Position numbers and translations under genes: made by a program. A model generated the notes under the pieces. That model was not told the DNA's origin, ran no database searches, and saw only the letters and a list, made by a program, of their open reading frames with translations. Below are positions 1 through 8,572 of a DNA stretch of 64,000 nt, one piece after another; the stretch's first letter is position 1; every line of letters begins with the position of its first letter. This stretch comes from an uncultured Clostridia bacterium (GTDB lineage Bacteria; Bacillota; Clostridia; Oscillospirales; Acutalibacteraceae): contig CALWUY010000001.1 in NCBI GenBank assembly GCA_944384855.1, forward strand, positions 1 to 64,000, written 5' to 3'.

Positions 1-35
1 TTTTAATCGGCTTTTTCCTTATGCCTTTTTTACAT

Positions 36-76
36 AAAACACACTTAAAACTGTTTCTCAGTCCTAAGTGTGTTTT
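36..76. terminator. Bidirectional terminator hairpin
   Basis: A 12-bp perfect inverted repeat (AAAACACACTTA at 36-47, TAAGTGTGTTTT at 65-76) is followed by T-rich DNA on both strands. It lies just past the end of the minus-strand fumarase subunit gene and probably ends that transcript. Confidence 0.8.
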
Positions 77-144
77 ATTTCTTTGTTTCTCCCTATTCGC
101 AATATCTTAACTTAATGACATTGCCCATCCGGGAGCCTTTTTTA

Positions 145-675
145 TTAATGTGAAAATATGCTGTTTCCGTTTGAATCAACCGCAACGGTAAGCGGGAAAT
201 CCTTAAATTTGAGTTTTTTTACAGATTCACAGCCCAAATCTTCAAATGCGATAACCTGACACTCGGTTATGCAAAGCGCAGCCAGAGCTCCGGCTCCTCC
301 AATAGCACACAGATAAACCGCACCGTTACGGACGATAGCGTTTACAACCTCATTATTTCTTTCGCCTTTGCCGATTGTGGCACATAACCCCATATCAAGA
401 AGTCTCGGTGTATATACGTCCATTCTCCCGGAGGTAGTAGGTCCGCAGCTGCCTATTGAAAGATTATGCGGCGTAGGAGTAGGACCCGCATAATAAATTA
501 CAGCGCCGTTAATATCAAACGGAGGTTTTGAACCCGAATCAAGCAGCTCAAAAATTCTTTTATGCGCAGCGTCGCGCGCGGTATATACCGTTCCGGACAA
601 ATATACTTTATCACCAGTCTTGAGTACAGAACAGTAATTTTTGAGTTCATCGGTATTTATGTAATATTCTTTCAT
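145..675 (-). CDS. Fumarate hydratase / L(+)-tartrate dehydratase type, beta subunit
   Basis: 176 residues matching the C-terminal (beta) subunit of class I, iron-sulfur fumarases, which interconvert fumarate and malate together with an alpha subunit that carries the cluster. The family signature is visible near residues 64-86 (GPTPTP, then SCGPTTSGRM). Length is close to the usual 180-200. It starts inside the stop of the upstream coiled-coil gene (ATGA overlap), so the two are translationally coupled. The alpha subunit that normally precedes it is not on this side; it would have to lie left of the window or elsewhere. Fumarase and tartrate dehydratase beta subunits cannot be separated by eye, so substrate is uncertain. 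Confidence 0.85.
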   Translation of the reverse strand: MKEYYINTDELKNYCSVLKTGDKVYLSGTVYTARDAAHKRIFELLDSGSKPPFDINGAVIYYAGPTPTPHNLSIGSCGPTTSGRMDVYTPRLLDMGLCATIGKGERNNEVVNAIVRNGAVYLCAIGGAGALAALCITECQVIAFEDLGCESVKKLKFKDFPLTVAVDSNGNSIFSH

Positions 676-1220
676 TCGGTCACACTCGCAAAAATTTCCC
701 TGAACTGTTCCTTGCTTTTATCGATTTCCGAATTGTTCTGCGCAATTTTATCCCGCGCAGTGTTTAGCGAAGAAATCAGTACGTCAACTTTTTTGGTGAA
801 TTCTTCTGAAGTCTGCGCAATGCTCAAACGCAGTTCCTCCAGGGATCTGTGTGCCTGGTCTATTGATGTCAAATTCCGGTATACTTCCTTTTGAGTTACA
901 TCTGCACTGTTTTCGGAATTTTCCATTATAGCCTTTGAATTCGCCTGCGCGACTAAATAAAGTTTTCCTATATTTTCGGAAAGCCGCTCTATCTCGTCAT
1001 ACTTCCGGTTGAATTCTTCGAGTTTTTTATTAAGTTCTGCTTTTTCATTTTCCAATTTAATGCAGTTTTCATTTGAAATCCTTAATTCACTCGTCAGTTC
1101 ATCGAGTTTGTGATTTAATACGGCTTCTTTTTTGGAAAAGGAGCCGACGGTTTTTTCTATGTATTCAATAACGTCACTGCTGTTAAAGCCGAAAAAACTT
1201 TTTCTGAATCCGACTGACAT
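672..1220 (-). CDS. DivIVA-like coiled-coil protein
   Basis: 182 residues. The first 20 residues (FRKSFFGFNSSDVIEYIEK) resemble the membrane-targeting N-terminal motif of DivIVA/GpsB proteins (F-x-K-x-x-x-G-Y/F-x-x-x-D-V), and the rest is almost entirely charged heptad-like coiled coil. DivIVA proteins mark curved membrane at poles and septa and organise division or cell-wall synthesis; a role of that kind is inference here. A good ribosome site (AAAGGAAG) precedes the ATG. It is the first gene of a two-gene operon with a fumarase beta subunit, a pairing with no obvious functional logic. Confidence 0.65.
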   Translation of the reverse strand: MSVGFRKSFFGFNSSDVIEYIEKTVGSFSKKEAVLNHKLDELTSELRISNENCIKLENEKAELNKKLEEFNRKYDEIERLSENIGKLYLVAQANSKAIMENSENSADVTQKEVYRNLTSIDQAHRSLEELRLSIAQTSEEFTKKVDVLISSLNTARDKIAQNNSEIDKSKEQFREIFASVTE

Positions 1221-1251
1221 TTTAATCTTCCTTTATTTTTAATAGTAATTA

Positions 1252-1280
1252 ATTTTAACATAAAAATAATCATATATCAA
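1252..1280 (-). promoter_or_regulatory. SigA-type promoter of the DivIVA-like/fumarase operon
   Basis: On the minus strand TTGATA (1280-1275), a 17-nt spacer and TAAAAT (1257-1252) sit about 32 nt upstream of the ATG at 1220. Confidence 0.65.
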
Positions 1281-1284
1281 GTAG

Positions 1285-1326
1285 GAATTTATGCTAGGTA
1301 AACAAGAATTTATGCTAGGTAAACAA
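1285..1326. repeat. Tandem 21-bp repeat, two exact copies
   Basis: The 21-bp unit that begins GAATTTATGCTAGG occurs at 1285-1305 and again at 1306-1326 without mismatch. It lies between the divergent promoters of the coiled-coil gene and the transporter gene, just upstream of both -35 elements, so it could be a binding site or only a slippage product. Confidence 0.9.
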
Positions 1327-1352
1327 GCATTTTTCAAACTTAAAGCTTTTAA

Positions 1353-1381
1353 TTGACCTTTTTGGGTTTTGTTGGTATAAT
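1353..1381 (+). promoter_or_regulatory. SigA-type promoter of the transporter operon
   Basis: TTGACC (1353-1358), 17-nt spacer, TATAAT (1376-1381), 44 nt upstream of the start codon at 1426. Confidence 0.8.
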
Positions 1382-1425
1382 ATATCTTGTTTTGAATAAT
1401 GTTATTTTTTATATAAGGTGATTTT

Positions 1426-2778
1426 ATGGAAAAAAGAAGTAACTTTACCGGCAAGCTGGGGTTTGTGCTTGCCGCGGCAGGTTCGGCCGTAGGACTGGGG
1501 AATATATGGCGGTTCCCATATTTGGCAGCGAAGTACGGCGGAGGTATTTTTTTACTGGTTTACATAATGCTTGCGGTTACTTTCGGATTTTCACTGATGT
1601 GCGCGGAAATCGCGATAGGAAGAAAAACCGGTAAAAGCGCTATAGAAGCATTTGGAGTACTTAATAAGAAGTATTCCTTCATCGGCTGGATAGCATCGGT
1701 GATACCGATGATTATTCTGCCTTATTATTCGGTAATAGGTGGCTGGGTAATAAAGTATTTTACTGTGTTTGCTACCGGAGGGGTAAAGGATGCCGCCGGA
1801 GATTCGTTTTTCGGTAATTTTTCCGCCAACGGCGCAGAACCTATAGGCTGGTTTTTTGTATTTTTGGGACTTACTGCGCTTGTAGTGCTTATGGGTGTGG
1901 AAAAAGGCGTTGAAAAGGTAAGCAAATTTGCAATGCCTGTGTTGGTTTTGCTTACAGTGTTTATCACAGTCTATTCAATTACCCGACCCGGTGCAATGGA
2001 GGGCGTTAAATACTATTTGGCACCCGATTTTTCAAAATTTTCCGCCACAACCGTGCTTGCGGCAATGGGGCAGCTTTTCTATTCTATGTCGATAGCTATG
2101 GGTATTATGATAACCTACGGTTCTTATATGAAAAAGGATATAAATCTTGAGTCTTCGGTAAAGCAGATAGAAATTTTTGATACTGCCGTAGCCTTTCTTG
2201 CGGGACTTATGATTATTCCTTCCATTTTTGTTTTCTCGGGAGGAAACACCGAAAACTTACAGGAAGGCGCAAGCCTGATGTTTAAGACTCTGCCAAAGGT
2301 ATTTGAGTCAATGCCTGCCGGCTCGTTTATAGGCGCAATATTCTTTATATTGGTATTTTTTGCGGCTGTTACATCCTCAATTTCACTTATGGAAACAGTA
2401 GTATCCATTATTAAGGATAAGACCGGATGGGGCAGAAAGAAAGTATGTATTATTGTTTTTGTATGTGCGTTCCTGTTAGGATTGCCTTCATGTCTCGGAT
2501 ACGGTGTGCTTAAGAATATAAGCATAGGTGATTTTTATTTCCTTGAAATGTTCGATTTTGCAAGCAACAGTGTGCTTATGCCTATTGTGGCTTTCCTTAC
2601 ATGTATATTTGTGGGATATGTTATCAAGCCCAAGGTTATTATTGATGAAATCGAATCTTCCGCAAAATTCAAGGGTCAAAAATTGTTTGTTGTTATGATA
2701 AAGTATGTGGCTCCGATATTTATAGTACTTATCCTTATATCCTCTGTTTTGAATGCATTGGATATAGTCGAAATTTAA
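1426..2778 (+). CDS. Neurotransmitter:sodium symporter (NSS/SNF) family transporter
   Basis: 450-residue polytopic membrane protein of the LeuT fold. The NSS signature G-S-A-V-G-L-G-N-I-W-R-F-P near residues 18-30 contributes the sodium and substrate site of TM1. About 11 hydrophobic segments are visible, matching the short 11-TM bacterial members such as MhsT rather than 12-TM LeuT. It should take up an amino acid with Na+; the substrate cannot be read from sequence. AAGGTG precedes the ATG. It is followed 15 bp later by a HAD hydrolase gene on the same transcript. Confidence 0.92.
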   Translation: MEKRSNFTGKLGFVLAAAGSAVGLGNIWRFPYLAAKYGGGIFLLVYIMLAVTFGFSLMCAEIAIGRKTGKSAIEAFGVLNKKYSFIGWIASVIPMIILPYYSVIGGWVIKYFTVFATGGVKDAAGDSFFGNFSANGAEPIGWFFVFLGLTALVVLMGVEKGVEKVSKFAMPVLVLLTVFITVYSITRPGAMEGVKYYLAPDFSKFSATTVLAAMGQLFYSMSIAMGIMITYGSYMKKDINLESSVKQIEIFDTAVAFLAGLMIIPSIFVFSGGNTENLQEGASLMFKTLPKVFESMPAGSFIGAIFFILVFFAAVTSSISLMETVVSIIKDKTGWGRKKVCIIVFVCAFLLGLPSCLGYGVLKNISIGDFYFLEMFDFASNSVLMPIVAFLTCIFVGYVIKPKVIIDEIESSAKFKGQKLFVVMIKYVAPIFIVLILISSVLNALDIVEI

Positions 2779-2793
2779 GCGGGGGAATATAAT

Positions 2794-3783
2794 ATGTATA
2801 AAAATATCGAATTAGCGGATTTCGGCTTGATCACCGAAAACAGCCGGCTGGTTTGGGAGGAAAGAACCTCAAACGGAGCATTCGCCGTAAGCAAAGACGG
2901 GGTAAAGGCCATTTTTGCCACTCCCGATAAAAAGGTGGAGCTTATTGGGTTTGAGGACAAGACCATAGCGTATGTTCCGTCGGCTATGAAATATTCGGCG
3001 TATTATCCAATTTATCCTGTGCGTGTGCAGAAACCGGTAAAGGCTGTTCTTATGGATCTTGACGGCACAAGTGTAAAAAGCGAGGAGTTCTGGATGTATA
3101 TTATAGAAAGGACTGTCGCTCAGCTTATAGGAAACAGCCGTTTTGAACTTGAAGAAGCTGACGCGCCTTTTGTCGCGGGACATAGTGTTTCTGAGCATTT
3201 ATGTTACTGCATTGATAAATACTGTCCTGATAAGACGCTCAGTCAGGCGAGGCAGATATACTATGACAAAGTGGATTACGAGCTGAAGGAAATAATGCAG
3301 GGGAGAGGCAGAAAAAATGCATTTACTCCTACTGAGCATCTGAAAGAATTTCTTTATACATTAAAGTCTAAGGGTATCAGGATAGGGCTTGTGACTTCCG
3401 GACTTTACGAGAAGGCTATGCCGGAAATAATTTCCGCATTCAGAACCCTTGATATGGGAGATCCGGTTGAATTTTACGATGCTATAATTACCGCCGGAAC
3501 CGCCTTTAAAAAAGGTCAGACCGGAACTTTAAGTGAATTTCCGATAAAACCGCATCCATGGGTGTATACGGAAACGGGAGTATATGGTCTCGGAATAGAC
3601 TTTGAGCAGAGGAATTCGGTAATAGCTATCGAGGACAGCGGGGCTGGAGTATGTTCCGCGCGTATTGCGGGATATGCAACCGTAGGACTTGACGGCGGAA
3701 ATATAATAAAAAGCGGTACCGAGGATTTCTGCTGCCGTTATGAGAAGACGCTGGATGATATAGCTGAATTTATATTGGGTTAA
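2794..3783 (+). CDS. HAD-superfamily hydrolase with N-terminal extension
   Basis: 329 residues. The HAD motifs are all present: motif I D-L-D-G-T at residues 88-92 (nucleophile D88), motif II near G-L-V-T-S-G, motif III K-P-H-P, and motif IV E-D-S-G-A-G at 280-285. The sequence resembles beta-phosphoglucomutase/phosphatase-type HADs with a helical cap between motifs I and II. About 80 residues precede motif I and have no recognised fold, which is unusual. It follows the NSS transporter by 15 bp and ends before a strong terminator. Substrate unknown; a sugar phosphate is a common one in the family. Confidence 0.8.
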   Translation: MYKNIELADFGLITENSRLVWEERTSNGAFAVSKDGVKAIFATPDKKVELIGFEDKTIAYVPSAMKYSAYYPIYPVRVQKPVKAVLMDLDGTSVKSEEFWMYIIERTVAQLIGNSRFELEEADAPFVAGHSVSEHLCYCIDKYCPDKTLSQARQIYYDKVDYELKEIMQGRGRKNAFTPTEHLKEFLYTLKSKGIRIGLVTSGLYEKAMPEIISAFRTLDMGDPVEFYDAIITAGTAFKKGQTGTLSEFPIKPHPWVYTETGVYGLGIDFEQRNSVIAIEDSGAGVCSARIAGYATVGLDGGNIIKSGTEDFCCRYEKTLDDIAEFILG

Positions 3784-3870
3784 CCGTACGGTATTAATAT
3801 TGACGGCATATTATCGGCATTACAGTCGGAATATACAGTAATATCTATATTATCAATATAATAAAAATAA

Positions 3871-3905
3871 AAAAACCGCCGTTCACTGTGAACTGCGGTT
3901 TTTTA
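3871..3905. terminator. Bidirectional terminator between convergent genes
   Basis: Stem formed by AAAACCGC/GTTCA and TGAAC/GCGGTTTT with an A-tract before and a T-tract after. It separates the plus-strand HAD gene from the convergent minus operon ending at 3922. Confidence 0.85.
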
Positions 3906-3921
3906 TAGACAAATCATAAAA

Positions 3922-4590
3922 TTATATCAGATACAGCCCTGACTGAAGCACAGCAAAACGGTTGTCAGATACTTTTATATACTGATACAGCGGCTCCTCA
4001 AATGTTTCATATTCAAAAACCGTGTATTCGTTAAGGTTTATTTGGATAAGCTTGTAAGATCCCTGATTGCTTACCATTGCGTTATCACCCTCCAGAAAAA
4101 TATCTCTCGGCTTGCTGAAAGGCGATTTTGCGCCGCCTATACGGAGTTCTTCACGCATTGTGGAAAGGTTATATCTGAGCAGAATATCACAGTCGGCATA
4201 GCTTACCCATAATGCGTTGTTATGCAGTACAGCGCTTGACGGCATACATGATCTGTATATAAGACTGCCTGTCCATAAAGGTTCGGCATTATTATCAAGC
4301 AGTTTGGCAGTTCCGTCTGTCTGCATCAGGAATACCTTTCCTCCTGGCAGAACGATTGACTTCACCGTGATATAATTATCGCACTGGGCAACTACCGATT
4401 TATAATTATTTCCGAATTTGGTTATAAGATAAACGTTTTTGGCGATGTCGGTAAACCTGCCGTTGTCAAAACTTATCATTTTATAGGCTACGATGATATT
4501 ATCGTCTAAAGTATCCCTGCAGTAAGAAAATATTATTCCGTTTGTCAGGGCAAGAACCTCAAATATTTCACCGTCAAATATTTTTTTCAT
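3922..4590 (-). CDS. Unknown protein, beta-rich (propeller-like)
   Basis: About 222 residues counted from the ATG at 4590, which has GAGTG seven bases upstream; a longer frame would need a TTG at 4608 overlapping the previous stop. No family is recognised. The sequence alternates short hydrophobic strands with turns (for example repeated V-x-x-D/N-N patterns), as in six- or seven-bladed propeller proteins, and has no signal peptide or membrane segment. It is the last gene of the murD-led minus operon, downstream of the PLP enzyme. Function unknown. Confidence 0.6.
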   Translation of the reverse strand: MKKIFDGEIFEVLALTNGIIFSYCRDTLDDNIIVAYKMISFDNGRFTDIAKNVYLITKFGNNYKSVVAQCDNYITVKSIVLPGGKVFLMQTDGTAKLLDNNAEPLWTGSLIYRSCMPSSAVLHNNALWVSYADCDILLRYNLSTMREELRIGGAKSPFSKPRDIFLEGDNAMVSNQGSYKLIQINLNEYTVFEYETFEEPLYQYIKVSDNRFAVLQSGLYLI

Positions 4591-4604
4591 AATTATCACT
4601 CTAA

Positions 4605-5882
4605 TCAAAATTTAATAGCGCCGTTTTTCATCATCTGATTTGCGGCAAGCAAAACTCCTGCTCTTGCACTGTGAAAATTCAGTCCGCCTTGCATCCACGC
4701 GGCATACGGTTCTCTTAAAGGACCGTCTGCGGAAAGCTCTATTGACGCCCCTAAGGTAAATGCTCCCGCCGCCATTATTACCGGGTCGGTATAACCGGGC
4801 ATATCCCACGGTTCAGGAACAACGAAGGAATCCACCGGAGCTCCGCTTTGCATACCCTGACAAAAAGCGATAAGTCCCTCAGCGGTTTTAAGCGTGACGC
4901 ACTGAATGATATCTCCGCGGTTTTCGTCGCTTGCGGGGGTCACTTCAAAACCCAGCATTTCAAATAATGCCGCAGCGTAAACAGCGGTTTTAAGCGCTTC
5001 TCCTACTACGTGAGGAGCGGAAAACAAACCGAGATAAAGCTCCCGGCTGTGACCTAAAGTAGCGCCGATTTCTCTGCCGACGCCGGCGCAGGTCATTCTT
5101 GCCGCGCATTTTTCAATAAGGTCATGCCGTCCTGCTATATATCCTCCGGTAGGAGCAATTCCTCCGCCGGGATTCTTTATAAGCGAACCTGCTACCAGGT
5201 CGGCGCCGACATCGCACGGCTCCTTTTTTTCAACAAATTCTCCGTAGCAGTTGTCAACCATAACTATGACGTCCGGAGATACTTCGCGTACCGCTTTTAT
5301 AATTTTTTCAATCATATCTACCGTAAGGCTGGGCCTCAGGCTGTAGCCTCTTGATCTTTGTATGTATGCCATCTTATATCTGTTGCCGCTGAGTGCCGAT
5401 TTTATCCCTTCAATATTGGGAGTACCGTCATTGAGCAATTCTACCTGACTGTATTCAACTCCGAAATCTGCAAGCGAGCCGTCGGTTTTAGAGTCAATAC
5501 CGAAAACACCGGTTATTGTATCGTAAGGTCTGCCGGTCAGGCATATTACCTTATCGTTAGGGCGCAGTACCCCGAAAAGCGCTACTGATAATGTGTGTGT
5601 TCCGGAGGCAAAAGAATGACGTACAAGCGCATCCTCAGCGCCCATGCATTTGGCCATTACTTTGTCAAGCGTATCTCTGCCCCGGTCATCATATCCGTAT
5701 CCCGTCGACCCCGACATAGCCGCTTCGCTTACATTGTTTTCGATAAATGCCGATAATACTTTAAGCTGACAGTATTCTGTAACATCATCTATTTTCTTGA
5801 AGCGGCTTTCAGCGGCATCAAGCGCTTTTTTATCAAATTCCAATAAGCTTTTATCGATATCAAAAAAATTTGTTATATTCAT
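4605..5882 (-). CDS. PLP-dependent methionine gamma-lyase-like / aluminium resistance family protein
   Basis: 425 residues of the family often called aluminium resistance protein (YnbB-like), a fold-type I PLP enzyme related to cystathionine/methionine gamma-lyases. The PLP lysine is K236 in S-L-I-K-N-P-G-G-G, the cofactor aspartate D210 in V-D-N-C-Y-G-E-F, and a G-Y-G-Y-D-D-R-G-R-D segment lies at 61-70. Length is normal for the family. Its reaction is not well established; C-S lyase activity on sulfur amino acids is inferred from kinship. It starts in the stop of the GNAT gene (ATGA overlap) and sits in the murD operon. Confidence 0.88.
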   Translation of the reverse strand: MNITNFFDIDKSLLEFDKKALDAAESRFKKIDDVTEYCQLKVLSAFIENNVSEAAMSGSTGYGYDDRGRDTLDKVMAKCMGAEDALVRHSFASGTHTLSVALFGVLRPNDKVICLTGRPYDTITGVFGIDSKTDGSLADFGVEYSQVELLNDGTPNIEGIKSALSGNRYKMAYIQRSRGYSLRPSLTVDMIEKIIKAVREVSPDVIVMVDNCYGEFVEKKEPCDVGADLVAGSLIKNPGGGIAPTGGYIAGRHDLIEKCAARMTCAGVGREIGATLGHSRELYLGLFSAPHVVGEALKTAVYAAALFEMLGFEVTPASDENRGDIIQCVTLKTAEGLIAFCQGMQSGAPVDSFVVPEPWDMPGYTDPVIMAAGAFTLGASIELSADGPLREPYAAWMQGGLNFHSARAGVLLAANQMMKNGAIKF

Positions 5883-6562
5883 TTGTTTTTCACCCAGTAC
5901 CCGGCATAATACAGCCGGGTGAATCCGTTTTTTTCGTAAAATTTTGTAACTTTATCTCGGCAGCAAACATATACTCTTCTGCCCTGGTTAATTTTAAGTA
6001 TGTTTTTAAGCGCCAGACTGCCGTATCCTTTTTCATGACTCGCGATTCCGTTTATCAGTGCGTTTTTGCCTGAATTAAAGGTTATGACAGCACATTTGCC
6101 GGATATCCCGAAATAATCGGCTTTTCCCCGGTTGAGCCTGCGGCAGTAATCTACGGCAAAATAGGGATATGCGGGAAGAGAAAGTCCTTCGGTGTCAAGA
6201 AGTCCGTATATTTCTTTACTTGAAAGTATATCTCCGCCGTCGCATTCTCCGTACACCGGCTCGTGTGACATTACATTTATTCTTTCTTCAGGCTTTCTGC
6301 CTATTGAACAGAGGGTATCGTAATCGCTGAATATACATACCGGATCCAGAACTTCCGCGAATTCACGCAGCTCTTGAGTATCGGCACAGCGGTTATGAAT
6401 AATCATGTTTCCGTCTGTCAGTGAAATAACTGCCCTATCGGTATCCTGACACCAGAATAGCACTTTGCCATCAGCTTTATAGCAGTCATAAAGGCACTGT
6501 ATTTTTATAAGTTCTGCTGTGGTTTCCTCAAATCTTCCTATATCGTCTGTCAGTGATATCAT
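5879..6562 (-). CDS. GNAT-family N-acetyltransferase
   Basis: 227 residues. The last third has the GNAT core: a strand A-V-I-T-F, the acetyl-CoA loop region G-I-A-S-H-E-K-G-Y-G-S-L-A-L, and the closing F-Y-E-K-N-G-F strand-helix. The first 140 residues do not match a known domain and may recognise the substrate. It overlaps both neighbours by 4 bp (ATGA). Substrate unknown; position after two aminopeptidases hints at amino acid or peptide substrates, which is only inference. Confidence 0.75.
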   Translation of the reverse strand: MISLTDDIGRFEETTAELIKIQCLYDCYKADGKVLFWCQDTDRAVISLTDGNMIIHNRCADTQELREFAEVLDPVCIFSDYDTLCSIGRKPEERINVMSHEPVYGECDGGDILSSKEIYGLLDTEGLSLPAYPYFAVDYCRRLNRGKADYFGISGKCAVITFNSGKNALINGIASHEKGYGSLALKNILKINQGRRVYVCCRDKVTKFYEKNGFTRLYYAGYWVKNK

Positions 6563-7566
6563 CCGATTTCACCGCTTAAAATGCCGTTAAGCATATATAC
6601 AGCCAGTTTATACGCATTTTCGAAATCATTTATATCGGCTATGGAAGAAGCGGTATGAATATATCTGCACGGAACTGAAACAGCTATCGTCCTTACACCT
6701 TCCCGCGATAAATGTATGGCACCGGAATTATTGCCGCCGGCAACCGCCCTTTTCGGTTGACATAATATTCCGCTGTCCAGAGCTTTGCGGTAAAAATCAC
6801 GGTCATAAACCGTGGCTCTGTCCATAAACGAAACTGCCGGACCTTTGCCTAAACTGCAGACCGAATCGGTTTCATTTACTCCGGCAATATCCGCTGCAGT
6901 AGTACCTTCAAGCACAATGGCACATTCGGGATTAATCGCAAAAGCCGCGGTTTTTGCGCCTCTGAGTCCTAATTCTTCCTGAACTGAAAATGAAGCGTAA
7001 AAATCATATTCGTCATAGGATTTGATAAGTTTGATTAAAATTGCGCATCCCAGCCTGTCGTCGAGCGCCTTTGATATGATTTTATCACCGTTTGCTTCAA
7101 AGCCGCCGCAGATTACCGCCGTATCGCCGATTCTCACATATTTTTCGGCCTGTTCCGTATTCTCGGCGCCGATATCGATGTACAGACTGTCTTCGCTCGG
7201 CAGCTTTTCGGATTCTTTTTTATCCAAAAGGTGAATCGGTTTGCCGCAGATAACACCGTTTACGCTGCCGATTTTTACACTTCTGAACATGAGCGCGGAG
7301 ATATCGATTCCCCCGACGACCTTGAATTTCAAAAAACCGTCAGTCGTAATATTTGTAATTACAAGTCCTACTTCATCTGTATGCGCATCTACCATAACCT
7401 TTTTTGAAGGATGTTTTTTACCTTTTTTGAAAACGATTATATTTCCTAAAGCGTCTGTTTTCCATTCACAGAAACCATCGATTTGGGAAATTATGAAATT
7501 GCGTACATTTTCTTCGTTGCCGGAAACCCCGTCTATACCGCAAAGCTTTTCAAGCAGCTCAAGCAT
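6559..7566 (-). CDS. M42 family metallo-aminopeptidase, copy 1
   Basis: 335 residues. M42 peptidases are dizinc aminopeptidases that form large tetrahedral oligomers and trim peptides in the cytosol. Ligand motifs are visible: H62-x-D64 in D-A-H-T-D-E-V-G, A-L-D-D-R at 167-171, the catalytic E-E pair in V-Q-E-E-L-G-L-R-G near 197, an acidic residue in V-L-E-G-T-T-A-A-D, and a late histidine in Y-I-H-T-A-S. It overlaps the second M42 gene upstream by 8 bp, so the pair is probably made together, possibly as a mixed complex. Confidence 0.92.
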   Translation of the reverse strand: MLELLEKLCGIDGVSGNEENVRNFIISQIDGFCEWKTDALGNIIVFKKGKKHPSKKVMVDAHTDEVGLVITNITTDGFLKFKVVGGIDISALMFRSVKIGSVNGVICGKPIHLLDKKESEKLPSEDSLYIDIGAENTEQAEKYVRIGDTAVICGGFEANGDKIISKALDDRLGCAILIKLIKSYDEYDFYASFSVQEELGLRGAKTAAFAINPECAIVLEGTTAADIAGVNETDSVCSLGKGPAVSFMDRATVYDRDFYRKALDSGILCQPKRAVAGGNNSGAIHLSREGVRTIAVSVPCRYIHTASSIADINDFENAYKLAVYMLNGILSGEIG

Positions 7567-8572
7567 TCATAACACCTCCGCTTAAAACATACTCGCACAG
7601 CAGACGGCATACATTTTCAAGATCGTTTAAGTCAAGTGTCTCAACATCCGTATGCATATTTCTGAGCGGGATCGAAAGCGTACAGGTTCTGACGCCTTCA
7701 CGCGAAACCGATATCATATCTGCGTTGGTACCGCTTTTTGCCCCCATAGCTTCTATTTGGTACGGTATTTTGTTTTCTTTGGCTAAAAAAATCAGTTTAT
7801 CGGATATTTTTCTGTCAAGCGCGGGAGAGACTCCTATCATTCCGCCGAGCCCTAATTTTCCGCAGTCTGTATCAGGTATGTCTATACCGTCTCCGAAACT
7901 TACATCAAGCACTATAGCTTCTTTGGGATTTATCTTAAATGTTGCTGTTCGCGTTCCGCGAAGCCCCAGTTCTTCGCCGTCGCTCAGCACAAAGGCGACA
8001 TTAAACGGCAGTTCTTTATCACTTAACCTTTTTACCGTTTCTATAACACAGGCGACACAGGCGCGGTTGTCAAAGGAACGGCCTGAAACACGGTTGCCCA
8101 AAAGCTCTTTCGGAGCTTCGCTGAATGTTACGTAATCTCCTAATGATACAATATCTTTTGCTTTTTTACCCAGACCGGTATCAAGCTTTATATCGGCGAT
8201 ATCCTTGTATTCGCATTCTTTAGACGAAAGATGAGGCGGTGTAGCGCAGAATACCGCGGTGATTTTTTCCTTCGCGTGCACCGTCACCCTTCTCGAAGGC
8301 AGAGAGCGTATATCTATTCCTCCTGATTTGGCAACCGTCAGAAAACCGTTATCATCAATGCCGGTTACGACCATAGCTATCTGGTCAATATGCGCGTCAA
8401 TCATAAGCGTGTAATCGGTTTGGCCTTTTAAAAAGCCCGTAACGGTAAGGTTAGGGCCTTTTTCGGTTTTGACGTATTCTTTTAGCATACTGTATGCTTT
8501 ATCGGCGGCTTCAGTCAAATTTCCTGCTGAGTCCAGTCCGGAAAGAGCAAAAAGAGTGTCCTTGATACTCAT
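7559..8572 (-). CDS. M42 family metallo-aminopeptidase, copy 2 (variant site)
   Basis: 337 residues, homologous along its length to the neighbouring M42 protein but clearly diverged. H61 and D63 are kept, yet the usual H-x-D-E-I-G reads H-I-D-Q-I-A and the usual A-L-D-D-R reads S-F-D-N-R. The E-E pair (D-G-E-E-L-G-L-R-G) and the late histidine (M-H-T-D) remain. It begins in the stop of murD (ATGA). The changed second-shell residues suggest altered specificity or a structural partner role for copy 1; that is inference. Confidence 0.88.
   Translation of the reverse strand: MSIKDTLFALSGLDSAGNLTEAADKAYSMLKEYVKTEKGPNLTVTGFLKGQTDYTLMIDAHIDQIAMVVTGIDDNGFLTVAKSGGIDIRSLPSRRVTVHAKEKITAVFCATPPHLSSKECEYKDIADIKLDTGLGKKAKDIVSLGDYVTFSEAPKELLGNRVSGRSFDNRACVACVIETVKRLSDKELPFNVAFVLSDGEELGLRGTRTATFKINPKEAIVLDVSFGDGIDIPDTDCGKLGLGGMIGVSPALDRKISDKLIFLAKENKIPYQIEAMGAKSGTNADMISVSREGVRTCTLSIPLRNMHTDVETLDLNDLENVCRLLCEYVLSGGVMNA

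Noticed and set aside
1285..1326. CRISPR array
   Set aside because: Only two 21-bp units directly abutting without spacers; no cas genes. No other spaced direct repeats suggesting CRISPR were seen in the window.
1239..1454. 71-codon minus frame across the tandem repeat
   Set aside because: Built of low-complexity repeats (N-S-C-L-P-S-I) over two promoters; noise.
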